Positions 46,612 through 58,600 of a stretch of 64,000 nucleotides of DNA are shown in pieces. Position 1 is the first letter of the stretch. Every line of letters begins with the position of its first letter. Under the pieces are notes generated by a model. That model worked only from the letters and a program-made list of their open reading frames with translations. It made no database searches and had not been told where the DNA came from. The position numbers and the translations under genes were made by a program. The stretch is from Purshia tridentata (lineage: Eukaryota > Streptophyta > Magnoliopsida > Rosales > Rosaceae), in NCBI GenBank assembly GCA_003254885.1, contig QANT01002684.1, positions 1 to 64,000 on the forward strand. The letters run 5' to 3'.

Positions 46612-48681
46612 ATGACGACTACCTTTCCCACCATCTCCTCTCCAAGCCCCTCTATTCTCAGACTCAAAATTACTTCATTTTCTCCTCTCAGCTTTCGACC
46701 TCATAACCAAACCATTCCATTTCGCTCTTCAACCAAAATACGATCTTTGAACCCAGAACAGACTCTCAATTTTTCTGGGTTTTCCAGGATAAGAATTGGG
46801 TCTTTGTTTGAAAGGAATTTAAGAGTTTGTGTGAGTCCAGACAATGAGGGTGCTGATGAAGCTGAGAAAGAAACTAGAGGGGAGAGTACTATGCCTGAGC
46901 GGTTCAGGTACTTGACCAAAGAAGCTCCTGACCCTCCTGTGAGGTGGCCTTGGTTTGTAGGTAAAATGTTCCACTTTTTTATTTTTCTCTCTCTGTTTGT
47001 TTGCTCAGAAAATGTTGATAAGAGAAAAAATATGGAAGTTCTTAAGTTTGACAATTTACTGGGTCTAATCAAGTCCAAGAGTTGAGATTGGTTGAGTCAG
47101 TTTTTTTCGTCTTGAATTCAATTAAGGACAATGCTCGGAAAGTAAATGAATCACCTTTGTAGCGTTATATATGAATTCTCCATGTTTTCATCAGTGAAAC
47201 GAATTGTCTGTTTGGATTTTGCTTGTGATAATAAACCTTTGACTGATTGTGGGCAACAATATCATTGACATTATGATTTCGGAACTTGCTTTTGTATATA
47301 AATACAACTCGTTTGGTTCCTTTGTTGTTAGGAGGTTTATTGACATTTATTTTAGAAAAAAGGAAGTTTATTGACATTCTCACCATGCCTGCCTCAAATT
47401 TATAAATTTTTGCTACATAAACTCTGAAATGTCGACTCAAGTATAACATTTCATGTGTAATTCAAATTATAAGAACTTCTCTCTAACATCTTAAAAGTGG
47501 GCTAGAGGTTTGTAAGTCTTATAAGCATCACTTTTCAGTATTACTTGTAAAGAAAAAAGGAAAGAAGAAGCATGTGTAGGTTAGTACATATGTTTGAAAG
47601 AAGGGTTCTGCAACTACTTGACCATTATGATACTTTTATTTTCTGCCTGCTCCGCATTGACTTAGTTTGAGTAAAAATGTTGAAGTGTGATTTTTATTTG
47701 TATTTTTTTATGAATTGTGGGGAAGCTGATTTGGACAAGTGCTCTGATTAATGTGTTTTAGTTCTTCATAATCATGCTTAAAGATTCTGCAGAGAATGGT
47801 TTTTCCTTGTGATTGTATAAATATAGAAGGATTTGCTGAATCTGGATACTTGAGACATTTTTGAATTATTAAGCAGAGGGAAGAGAGTGCTGGCTTGCGT
47901 AGTCTGTGTAAACAGATTTGTGAAGTGTCACGATAACACATAGCATACGTATGCAGCTGGCTAACTACTATTTCTTACTAATCATGCAGCATTGGCCTTC
48001 CTCATCTATGCATGGAGAGCTGTCTTGTTGGAGTTATCTAACTGGAGAAGGGCTACAGTGGCTGTTGTTCATTTTGTGGGATACCTCTTGAAACTTATCT
48101 TGGCCATTATCTTCCATTTCATTGGTGATCCCATCACTTCCATAATCAGAGTCATAGAAACAGCGCTCTATGCTGTTCGCTCTTTCTACTCTGGCATAGT
48201 GGCATATGCTCCAATTCCAGAGTTGACAACAGTTATCATGCTGGCATCAGCTGTTCTTGCTATTGCAGAGGCCGTTGTTCCAAACTCCTTAAACTGTCAA
48301 CCTTTTCTTCTCACATTTTCTGGAGTAGTAGGCTATGCAGCTGTGACAGGTTACATCTCAGAGCCTTTCTTCTGGACGATTCTAGTGGGGCTGTATGGTT
48401 ACTCGCGATTTGTTAAAAAGAGGGATGATGTTACATCTGCATTGCCTGGGGCAGCTGTGCTGGCTGCTGTTGGAGAACCATGGGTTAGATTTTTGGTGAT
48501 CACCTCATATCTGGCTTTAGCCATTTCTCACCACTCAAAGAAGCTTTCGGAAAGAAAGGAAGAAATCGTAGTGACTGATAGGAAGCTTCCAATGCCCTTG
48601 TTTGGTGCAGCCTTAGCCATTGGAATTCGTCTCGCTGCTAAGTGGGCCGGGTACCGGCATTTGACATGGATGATAGTATGA
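46612..48681 (+). CDS. Plastid-type multispanning membrane protein, function not recognised
   Basis: Two exons, 46612-46960 and 47990-48681, joined across a 1.03-kb intron (TTTGTAG|GTAAAA ... CATGCAG|CATTGG), for 346 residues. The N-terminus is rich in Ser/Thr/Pro/Arg (MTTTFPTISSPSPSILRLKI) and reads as a chloroplast transit peptide. A charged segment with PERFRYLTKEAPDPPVRWPW precedes the membrane part. Six or seven hydrophobic spans follow (for example ALAFLIYAWRAVLLEL, GYLLKLILAIIFHFIG, TVIMLASAVLAIAEAVV, LLTFSGVVGYAAVTGYI, LFGAALAIGIRLAAKWAG). It may belong to the EMB1273-like plastid proteins, but I am not sure of that. No catalytic motif is visible. An envelope or thylakoid location is inferred from the transit peptide and spans. 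Confidence 0.78.
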
Positions 48682-49070
48682 GTGCAACGAATACCATTAC
48701 ATTGCATGTTGGACTGCATGGGCAGTGACCTTGTGCCTTCTATGAGATGTCTCAAGATCGCAGTGACAGCATTAATACCCCTTTGTACTTGTCAGCTGGT
48801 TTCAGTGATCTCTCTAATTTAGACTCATGTTATCGTCTAGAGCTAGGAGTTTTGCACTTCCTTTTTCAGTGATTGTACTTATTCAAGATTCAAAAGGAAA
48901 ACAAATCTTTTAAAATATAAATTACTAGCCTCAAAATTCCAATTGCTTGTCCCATACTCCTATATTTTTTCACCGTCACAATTTTTTTATTTAAAAAATG
49001 TATTTACTAATTACAAAATTTATAAAATTACTTTCAATTTTCGCCATTTATAAATGTTATAATCTATTAA
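48682..49070. other. 3' flank
   Basis: The 3' UTR and downstream region of the gene ending at 48681, becoming AT-rich after 48900. Nothing else seen. Confidence 0.4.
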
Positions 49071-49402
49071 GTTAATTACAGTCCTCTTAAATTATTAGGA
49101 GTTTTGCACTCTAGTCCATAAACTAAATTATTTAATGGTTAACTCCCTATATTTTGTTTCGTCATGCAGAATACTCTCAACACATTAAAAAGAAAAAAAT
49201 TGAAAAAAATTGTCTTTATCTCGCGTGAAAATCAGAGATAATATCACGTATGCAAAAATGACGGCCTTTTGACCTTTATTGACACATGAGGTTATACATT
49301 TGACGGAACATTATTTGCGGTTTAGGGATGAAATGTCAACAATTTGAGTTTTGTGGGTAAAGTGCAAATCCTTCGATAGTTTGGGGGATAATTGTAATTA
49401 AT
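49071..49402. mobile_element. Probable MITE with TTAATTACA termini
   Basis: The left end GTTAATTACAGTCCTC at 49071 and the right end GGGGGATAATTGTAATTAA ending near 49402 are inverted copies. The interior (CAATTTGAGTTTTGTGGG, GCAAATCCTTCGATAG, and the left GAGTTTTGCACTCTAGTCC) also shows mirrored phrases. It is a common type of small plant element. I did not fix the class or the target site. Confidence 0.5.
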
Positions 49403-49454
49403 CCCACGTTACAAATAGTACCCTTGGGCAAAATGGACATTTCACAATGTACAG

Positions 49455-49560
49455 CCTGTTCTAGGGTTTGTGTTGGGGTTTAGATGCCCTATATAAGCCA
49501 ACCCAAGGGCTCCTCTAACTTCATATCAAAACTACACCACCGAAACCTAGCGTAGCCTCT
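49455..49560 (+). promoter_or_regulatory. Putative promoter of the snoRNA-like cluster (telo-box and TATA)
   Basis: CTAGGGTTT at 49461 is a reversed telo-box, and GGGGTTTAG follows at 49475. CCTATATAAGCC at about 49488 is a good TATA element. Telo-boxes with TATA or site II elements are typical of plant ribosomal-protein and snoRNA genes. About 500 bases of non-coding leader separate it from the cluster; the only notable frame there is a 17-codon one beginning MEANNDCGVNV. Confidence 0.45.
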
Positions 49561-50020
49561 CCTATAGTTATAATTCAGTTAAATTCTAGCTCCAATATGC
49601 GAGTCTTCCAAGTTTTTTTTCTTTTACGTATCTAATATAATTCTGTTTATGCACGTTGCACCCCGGGCTTCTCTTAGAGATCTCATTGAGGAACAAAGCC
49701 CCAATGCTCGTGCTAAAACGTCGCCGTTCAGTGTTGCAGTTTAGCCTCGCTATTTTTCCACGGCTGGATCTGTGTCAAAGCAACGGCAACATCTAATTTA
49801 TCTCTTACTTCTTCGTTAATTTTCAGTTCTTCGCCTCGACACACCTTAAGCTTGTTTTTCTATATACAAAAATCTCTGAAAACAAAGCTAGTCATGGAGG
49901 CGAACAACGATTGCGGTGTCAACGTGGGGGTTTATCTGTTCTCATAGTTTTGCCTCTAAAAACGTCCGCTAAATTTTTTCTCTTTCGATTTGCAAATTCG
50001 GTTCATTTTTTATTGAATTA

Positions 50021-50111
50021 TTGGCGATGATTACTAATTATCCGCGCTTCTGAGAGTAATCCATGAAGCATAGCTTGATAAACAATGGTTGAATTTCTTG
50101 ATATGAGCCAA
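50021..50111 (+). ncRNA. Candidate box C/D snoRNA 1
   Basis: A terminal stem TTGGC (50021-50025) with GCCAA (50107-50111) encloses a C-like box GATGATT and a D-like ATGA next to the stem. An internal TCTGAG and ATGAAG could be D' and C'. Both outer boxes deviate from consensus (CGATGA, ATGA), so this is the weakest of the four. Confidence 0.4.
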
Positions 50112-50182
50112 GTATCTGAGAATCTTGTTATTTGTGCTTTTTTTTTGTTTTGTCATTGAAATGTTTGGAGTTTTAATAATTT

Positions 50183-50268
50183 AGGCAGTGATGATTAATT
50201 TCACAGCTTTATGCCAGTTCTGCTTCAGAAAATTCTTGATCGAGAGAGCTGTTTCATACTCTGAGCCT
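50183..50268 (+). ncRNA. Candidate box C/D snoRNA 2
   Basis: AGGC (50183-50186) and GCCT (50265-50268) form a terminal stem around a perfect C box (GTGATGA, 50188-50194) and a perfect D box (CTGA, 50261-50264). The 86-nt length is normal for the class. The bases before the D box (GAGAGCTGTTTCATACT) would be the guide. I could not name the rRNA target. Confidence 0.65.
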
Positions 50269-50325
50269 TCAATTATTAATTTAGCTTTTATATTTTGATT
50301 TTTTTTATTGTATTAGAAATAGCTA

Positions 50326-50440
50326 GCCTATGATGATACAATCCGCTTGTTGGAGGTGTTGTGGATCTGAGACCCTGTTTTACAGGGAGAACCCCTTGGT
50401 GAAGCTACATTCATATGACATTAATGGATTTAACTGAGGT
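50326..50440 (+). ncRNA. Candidate box C/D snoRNA 3 (paralogue of 4)
   Basis: A C box ATGATGA (50330-50336) and a D box CTGA (50434-50437) are bracketed by GCC/GGT. The centre holds a small hairpin, CCCTG-TTTTA-CAGGG, shared with candidate 4. It is 115 nt long. Another CTGA at 50367 could be D'. Confidence 0.6.
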
Positions 50441-50528
50441 TTTATGCCAATTACATTCAATATTTTTGTATTAGTTACTTAATCTTTTGTGTATTGTTGA
50501 TGATTTGTTTGTTTATATATGCCAAATT

Positions 50529-50643
50529 GCCAATGATGTTGCAATCCAACGTGTTTGAGGCGTAGTGGAATCGAGACCCTGTTTTTCAGGGAGAACCTAC
50601 TCGTGGAAGCTACGTTCCGGTGACAGAAACTTGTGACTGAGGC
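50529..50643 (+). ncRNA. Candidate box C/D snoRNA 4 (paralogue of 3)
   Basis: It is exactly 115 nt, like candidate 3, and lies 203 bp downstream of it. It shares GCAATCC/ACAATCC, GAGACCCTGTTTT(T/A)CAGGGAGAACC and GAAGCTAC(G/A)TTC. The box set is C ATGATGT (one change from consensus), D CTGA (50637-50640), stem GCC/GGC. The conserved middle against diverged flanks argues for a structured RNA. Confidence 0.6.
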
Positions 50644-51350
50644 TGCATTAGCTTTCATGTTTTCAACTGTTAATTTGTCAACTAATGTGTTTTGATCTGT
50701 TAACTAATATGATTTTGATTTTGAGTTTTAACTATACTCTTATCCTGTATGAGTAGGTGTAGGGTCTGAAAAACTCAGAAATTGTGTGTTGTCTATCAGC
50801 TTCATCTCCTATTGATCTTGGAGACTGGAGTTAAACAAAAACACTACATCCACTCACTTCCTAGTTTAGTAGAACTTGTTTTAGGATCTTGAAATCTCAT
50901 GAATTGTTGATTGTTTATAAGATTCTCTGTTAGATGTGTGTATTGCATTAATTTAATGAAGATGAGATATTGTAAACACTGTTACAATGGTCAATTTTGT
51001 GATTTGCGACATTATATTACTTATCAAATTCTCATAATATTGACGGTAATATATCAATATCCTCATTATATGAATACCCACCAACGATAATATATGAATA
51101 ATAAGATGTTAAAGGTTGAATGTTAATACATAGATGAAGTATGAATTCACATCATGGTATAAATTGTAAATTAAGGTATAGATTGTATTACCAGGACGTA
51201 TGAATTATAATCTATCAAGATATGAACGCTAATACAACAAGGCGTGAATTATGTTAATTACAAGAAGGCATGAATTATGTTAATTAGATAGTGTAAACAT
51301 TGACAAGACAATGACTAGGGATTAAGTTGGATTGTGTTTAATTGGACTAA
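50644..51350. other. Spacer
   Basis: AT-rich. Between about 51100 and 51300 short phrases such as TATGAATT(A/C)... and ...AATTATGTTAATTA recur, giving a mildly repetitive texture. No gene seen. Confidence 0.35.
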
Positions 51351-51996
51351 GGCTCCGTTTGGGATTGCAGTGAAGCTGTAGTGAGTGATAATTTTAGGTC
51401 ACTCACAACAGTTTTAGTGTTTGGTAAAAATTTAAAAACTGTAGTGACTCACAATTTGAGGTCACTCACTACAGAAACCCACTACAACTTGAAACCTGTT
51501 TTTCAAAACTGTAGTGAGTGAAAGTTGTAGGCTCTCATATTTAAATTTTTTTTTTGCCCACTATATCCTCAATGTTTTTACAAATTCAGAAAAAATATCT
51601 CAACATATTTCACTGTACGTTCTTTATTTTCATTGTTTTTGATATTATTAATCATGATATTTTATTGGTAACATTAAAATTAAAATATTTCAACAAAAAT
51701 AATATGCATACTTATTTAATAATTTTATTTTGTGCACCAAAAATTATAAACTAGTAAAATGTCATTTTTTTCCCCAAACAAATAAGTTAAAAACATTTTC
51801 AACATTATGTCTATTTTAATAATTATAAACAGTCACAGCAATTTTGTATTACAGTTTACCAAACACTTTCATTCTGCACAGCAGTTTTGAAAACATAGTT
51901 TACCAAACACTTAGCTGACTTTACTTCACAGCTGTTTTGTTTCACAGCTGTTTTACTTCACAGCAATTGTATTTCACAGCAATACCAAACTAAGCT
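51351..51996. mobile_element. PIF/Harbinger-type MITE, about 646 bp
   Basis: The left end GGCTCCGTTTGGGATTGCAG matches the right end read backwards (A)GCTTAGTTTGGTATTGCTG. TAA flanks both sides (51348-51350 and 51997-51999). Subterminal repeats of CACTACAG/CTGTAGTGAGTG on the left and TTCACAGCTGTTTT on the right are typical. It has no transposase. A 66-codon open frame inside is incidental. A 34-base piece of the right end (ACAGCAATTGTATTTCACAG...) recurs exactly at 52116-52149. Confidence 0.72.
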
Positions 51997-52228
51997 TAAG
52001 TTAAACCATCCTATTTTATGCTTGGTGCAGTGTCATAAATTTAAAAAATAAAATAAAATAAATAAACATATTAATTATTTAAAAAATTTAATATAGCTTC
52101 GTGCCATAAATAATAACAGCAATTGTATTTCACAGCAATACCAAACTAAACCTTAGACCCATGCGTTTTAACACATGCACTTTATAATTAGTCTCATACG
52201 GGGCTTCATACGGGGCTTTAACATTTTA

Positions 52229-52675
52229 TACTACACGCCTTATATGGCATGATGACTATGCCCATTACTGCCAACAGGACCATTGCTGCTGTAGTTTCCT
52301 AAGACTTCTACCCCTCATGAAAATTTTCTTTCAGGATTTGACATTCTCAATATTGTAAGTGCATGTCAAATCATCATGATCACCAAGCATGCTTGTTTAT
52401 TTGATGTAACCCAATTAAAAGACTATATTATGGGTGGAGGTGACAGAGAATCCCAATATGGTAGAGATGGGTGTGCCCGACCTCTTGGACCTTGTATGGA
52501 TTGGTTGCTTCACAAGCTTGATTCAAGTGAAAGTGTGGATGATTTTTTAAGGGCTTATTTTGGGTATAGAGAAGACTTTTTAGGTGTTGTTGCAATTGTG
52601 CTTGTTGGGATTTCAGAGTTGTTTGGTTTTATCTTTGCTTTTGGGATCAAAGTAATTAACTTTCAAAAAAGATGA
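52229..52675 (+). pseudogene. Decayed 3' end of an ABCG/PDR transporter gene
   Basis: It is homologous to the last two exons of the intact transporter downstream. TATACTACACGCCTTATATG (52229) aligns with the exon at 61567-61821, and AGAATCCCAATATGG (52449) with the start of the last exon. The C-terminal coding part is still readable (SVDDFLRAYFGYREDFLGVV ... IKVINFQKR, stop 52675), but the segment before it is deleted, out of frame and contains stops. Traces of the intron between them remain, so it came from DNA duplication, not from a processed transcript. It is probably the end of a lost tandem neighbour. Confidence 0.85.
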
Positions 52676-55334
52676 AAACCCTTATAGATGTTTTATGTGA
52701 ATCTAATGCAAATTCCATGATTTCTAGTTTTGAACCTTCTCGTGTTGAAAGTCCATCATTATACACATAACATTTCCTACAAAGTAAGGGCATCTCATAT
52801 ATAGGGATTATCACATCCATATTTGATCTGAAAGTTTATATGAGAATCTTAGGTCCTATATAGGATTCTAATATTCTATACAAGAATTCGAAATTTTATA
52901 TAAGAATCATTTACGCATAAAAAACTTTTTGCATATAATTAACATAAAAAATTCTCGTATAAGATCTCGTCTGAACTAAATTTGGATACGAGAATCATTT
53001 ATCTCCTATAACATTTTGATTGTGTGGCAATAAAAACTTCTTTTTCGTATTAACTAAAAGGAACATGGCAAGGAGCAAAGAAGACATCATAGACCCAAAC
53101 AAAGAATAAAACAGAGGTAGTGAGCAACGCACTACACAGGCGTAGCCAATGGCACAAAGCTAACACAAAAATACAACACACAGTTGCAGAATACAAACAA
53201 AAACAGTGAGTCAGTGACTAAGCCAAAGCCAATAAAAGGCTAGCTTGGCACCACAAGTACACAACAACTAGCAAAAAGAAGAAAAAAAATTCTGCGACAA
53301 CATTCACACCATGGCAAAGGCCAAGCAACCAAAGCATATCACCAACCAGACCAGCAACTCAGACACCCACAATTGAGAAATATTCCAATTCTGCAGAACC
53401 CTGATGTATTGCTGACTTCATTCAGTGATACTTAAGTCAAAGGCCATCAATGTCACGTCAATTATACTTGCTAATTTCTCGACAAAAACGTCTCAACTCC
53501 AACATTGCAATTCAAGAAACGTGCACAAAAACTCAAACATACATGTACACTCTTGCTCTAGTTTTCAATGGGGTTGTTCCAATAGCACATAATCTTATAA
53601 TGAGGTGAGGTTTATAAATTATGATCTTACCTCATTGTGATATAATATCTCATTAGGACAGTGTGATGGAAGACTTTTTGTACAATCTTATTATCACTAA
53701 TTTCTCGAAAAATTACTAATACTTCTATATTAAAATCACCATCATCATCATGAATAAATTATAAATATACCATCGTCATGATGGCAAAAGAAAAATACCA
53801 TCATCATCACTTAAAGGAAAGAATTTACTTTTTATGAACTTTAATTACTAATAAATTTCAATTATCCCCTGAAAATTAATTAACAACTTCTATACTGATA
53901 AATGAGTGATGTCGTGTCACTGAAACTTTTCCAAAAAAGGTTGGCCGATTGGGAATCCTCACTTGAAACTTCAACATATGGGGCCCCTTGAACCAAAAAA
54001 AAGAACAAGAACATGATATTGGGCCCCTTTTTTTATGAAAAAAAGAAAAAAAGAACAAGAACATGATCGATATTGGGCATCTTTCTCATTATTCCCTGCC
54101 TTGTAAGTATGCTACTTTTATGTTGCAGTCTTGCGGATAGAGATACCCCATAATAGCAAAAACAAAACAAAAGATTTTTAACATCTTACCATCTAAACTT
54201 TGAAGGCATTGCCACGCAAAAGAAAATTGAATCATATTGTCACATAAATTTATAACTTGTTGTAATGTTGAATTCAGACCTAACTTTGTCAGAATTTTCA
54301 CTTTCTAAGAAACAAAACAACTAATATTTCATTACATTACATGTTAAGTCACTTTTATTACTTATCACTTAAATATTCTGGAATTGGACATGTTACATTC
54401 ACAGCAAAAATTTGACTCATTCAACATCATCACCAGATGAAAATTGTCGTATGCATACAACTTAGGCTAAATTTTACAAATGGTACTTGTGGTTTGGGTG
54501 ATACTTTAGTCTTACGTTTGGTATAAAATTTTTTAATTATACACTTGTGATGCAAAATGTTTTCAATCTCACATATTCAATCTATATTTCTTTAAAATTA
54601 TTTCAGGTGCGCGTCATGTAATACATTATAAGGTACAACTCAATTCCAATTTTATGCAGAAAGTGATAAATTATTACTTAAAAAGACAAATTTACCCTTC
54701 ATGTGTTGCACACTGTGGGAAGATGTTACTAGAATTGAAATATATTGGAACACAAGTGTATAATTAAACATTGTTAAACAGAAGTGCAACATTCAAAATT
54801 CACAATTCTGTTGGTACAAATTGAGGGGCAAAAGTGTTCAATTTTGTTCCGTTTGGATAAAAATGGAACACTTCAGACAATTTATAAACTAATATGAAAT
54901 TTCAAAAAAATTTATGGACCAAAACAAGATTTATAGAATAATAAGTGGACTGCATATTTTCTCATATATGTATCTATGTAGGTCACGTGAGGCACATTAC
55001 ATGAAAGTTTGATGGTACAAATGGATCGCTGTCAATGAGGCGACAAGCATAATAACAGTTGAGGTGGATGCGAACTTTGGCATCAACCTTTCTTTGTGTT
55101 TTCAATTGTTAATTGCCTGTTGCAATGAGTAAGAAATGTGTGCACGTACCAGCTTTCCCTGATATGAGGACCGAAATCGACCTTCCAACCTTCATGACAT
55201 CTGGGACAGAACATATCCCAATTGGATTCTCCAGCTACTTTACTTTTAAGTCTCTTCGCACCACACACTCCTTTCTCTTTTCCTCAAATCACTTTTGACA
55301 GATAATGAGATAAAGCAAACCCCACCACACCCAT

Positions 55335-55368
<34 letters not shown>

Positions 55369-55605
55369 GATACATACATACATATATGCTTCTTTATTAT
55401 TAAGCATTCAAAAGAATGTTCAAGGTTTCACAATGTCTAGGTGAAGACAGAACAAGAAGAAAACAAGCAGGCATATAAGCTGCTTCACTTTTCATGTCTC
55501 CAGGAATATATGCAAATAGGAATGAGCAGAGAGTTTATGGTGATCATGCAGATGTACATTGCAGCTTTTGTATAAGGCCTGTTTAGCACCAGGTGGAAGG
55601 GCATC
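52676..55605. other. Spacer and leader of the ABCG gene
   Basis: Nearly 3 kb without a gene. It is AT-rich, with CATCATCAT-like simple sequence at 53740-53810 and a (CA)n run at about 55336-55362. The ~200 bases before 55606 contain several upstream ATGs, so the leader may reduce translation or the true start may lie in an unseen upstream exon. Confidence 0.45.
55336..55362. repeat. (CA)n microsatellite
   Basis: A run of about 13 CA units in the leader side of the ABCG gene, followed by CATATATAGATACATACATACATA. Likely polymorphic. Confidence 0.85.
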
Positions 55606-58600
55606 ATGGATGTTTTTTCGAGGTCTTCTCGAGCAGAAGAGGATGAAGAAGCTCTGAAATGGGCTGCAATAGAGAGGCTGCCTACTAATTTACGTATTGG
55701 GAGGGGTTTGTTCATTGATGGTGAGGGAAAAGCTAGAGAGGTTGATGTAGAGAAACTTGATTTGCTGGAGAGGAAGACTTTGTTGGAGAGGCTGGTGAGA
55801 AATGCAGAGAAAGATAATGAGAATTTCTTGCTAAAGCTCAAGGATCGCATTGATCGGTGAGTTCCATAAAAATTTATAAAATTTGGCATTTTTAACTTCC
55901 AAGCTAAAATGGGTCATTGAGGTATTTGTGTTGGTCTTTCTCTGTTTATTCCAAATTTAAATGCAGAGTTAGACTTGATGTGCCAACAATTGAAGTTCGG
56001 TTCGAGCATCTGACTGTGGAGGCAGAAGTTTATATTGGAAGCAGAGCACTGCCTACATTACTCAACTTTGCTATCAATATGTTACAGGTAAATCTTTTAG
56101 ATGAGACAAATATGAATTCTGTTTTATGATTAATAATTTTGTCTCCAAATACTTACCTTATGAAACTCCCCCTGGTATAGGGAATGTTGCATTATCTTCA
56201 CCTTTTTCCAAGTAGAAAAAATCCATTAACAATCCTTCAAACAATTAGTGGCATCATCAAGCCTCAAAGGTGAGTAAGACATATTTGTTAAAGCTATCCA
56301 TTGTACATTTTACCAAACAGTCATAATTTAACTTATGAATCATGAATGAAATTCCTGCAGAATGACTTTGCTTTTAGGTCCCCCTAGCTCTGGAAAAACC
56401 ACATTACTATTGGCTCTAGCAGGAAGACTTAGTAAAGATTTAAAAGTAAGAAAGCTTAACTTCAGGGATTTTTTCTTTTATTCAGTGCATATCTCCTCTG
56501 GTCTAATAGCGTATGTAATCGATGAATCATAAGTCTTCGGGAAGAGTTACGTATAACGGGCATGGGATGGAAGAATTTGTACCTCAGAGAACATCAGCCT
56601 ATATAAGTCAAAATGATCTCCATATTGGAGAACTGACGGTGAAAGAGACATTGGCTTTCTCAGCAAGATGTCAAGGAGTTGGATCAAATTGCGGTCAGTA
56701 AGAATACCATGTATTTGATACATTTCATTTTTCCTTCCAAAGAGTTTAAGGTTCTGATTTCATATTTGGAAAAGTTGCAGACATGTTGGCAGAATTATGT
56801 AGAAGAGAGAAGGAGGAAAATATCAAGCCAGACCCTGACATTGATGTCTATCTGAAGGTGAATAAACAGATTGAAAAGCAAAAATTCTGTGTCTGCATTT
56901 GTTATCAGCTATAAAATTCCTTTTTCAGTATATAAAATTTCTCTGACACTTCAAATTCTTCAGACAGCAGCACTAGAAGGGCAGGAGACCAATGTAGTTG
57001 CTGATTATATTCTCAAGGTACCACATTCGTTTCAGTTTGCAGATACACACAACAATTTGAATATACTTATAAAATGTTTTGTTTCTGCTTTGAATTTATT
57101 GCAGATTTTGGGACTTGAAGTGTGTGCCAATACTATGGTGGGGGATGAAATGGTAAGAGGTATCTCAGGTGGAGAAAGAAAGAGAGTTACAATAGGTAAA
57201 ACATAGAAGACTGCATTGTATTTCTAAAATTGTTTTTAATTTCACAATGTTTAAATTTAACACCATGTTCTTGGAATTGATAATTCTTAGATTCCTGGTA
57301 ATAATGATACAGGGGAGATGCTTGTTGGACCAGTGAGAGCTCTCTTCATGGATGAGATATCAACCGGCTTGGACAGTTCAACAACTTTCCAGATTGTAAA
57401 TTCAATCAGGCAATCCATCCATATTCTTAAAGGGACTGCAGTTGTCTCACTCCTCCAGCCAGCCCCTGAAACTTATAACCTCTTTGATGATATAATTCTT
57501 CTATCGGATGGGCAAATAGTTTATCAGGGTCCACGAGAAAACGTGCTTGAATTTTTTGCATACATGGGTTTCAAATGTCCTGAGAGGAAAGGAGTTGCTG
57601 ACTTCTTGCAAGAGGTGAGTCCACTTTTGAATCTCTTCAATTTCTTGCAAGTGTTTGAGTACTCTCCATAGCATGTCTTTTTTTTTTTCTTAACAATATT
57701 GTTCTGGTGGGGGTGTTATAGGTGACATCAAGGAAAGACCAAGAGCAGTACTGGGCACGTTTGGATGAGCCTTACAGATTTGTTACTGTCAATGAGTTTT
57801 CGGAAGCATTCCAGGCATTTCCCATTGGTCAGAAACTTGGCGACGAGCTTGCTATTCCCTTTGACAGGTCCAAAAGCCACCGTGCTGCTTTAACAGCTAA
57901 GAAATATGGTGTTAACAAGAAGGAGTTGTTCAGAGCTTGTCTTTCTAGAGAATTCTTGCTCATGAAGAGGAACTCGTTTGCCTACATTTTCAAATTGGCC
58001 CTAGTGAGTAAAGCATTTGATTTTTTGTATTTGACTTAATTGGAAAAGAACTGTAAGATTAGTGCTTGAAACATTTTTGTAAGGAAAATTGAAAACTTTA
58101 TTAAAACATTAGTATTTGACCTCAAGGAGATTCTAACTTATTGTTAATTTTTACCTTCGTTTTTCAGCTTATTATCTTAGCTTCTATAACAACAACTATA
58201 TTTCTTCGAATTGAGATGCATAAAGATACAGTGGAGGATGGTGGAATTTATATGGGTGCTTTGTTCTTCGCGGTCATTGTAGCAATGTTTAATGGAATAT
58301 CAGAGCTCAACATGGCCATTATGAAGCTTCCTGTCTTTTACAAGCAAAGAGACCTTCTCTTCTTTCCTTCATGGGCATACTCTCTACCTGCATGGATCCT
58401 AAAGATCCCAATCTCTTTTGCAGAAAGTGCCATTTGGGTGGCCATTACTTATTATGCCATAGGATTTGATCCACATGTTGAAAGGTGAGGAAAACAAAGC
58501 ATTATAATTAAAAGTTGAGTAGGAATTGATGAATGCTCTATGTTGCAACTTGCAGGTTCTTCAAGCAGTACATTATACTCCTGTGCATAAACCAGATGGC

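Noticed and set aside
47165-47941. Minus-strand frames in the intron of the plastid membrane protein gene
   Set aside because: Low-complexity and without family resemblance; the intron borders around them are well supported.
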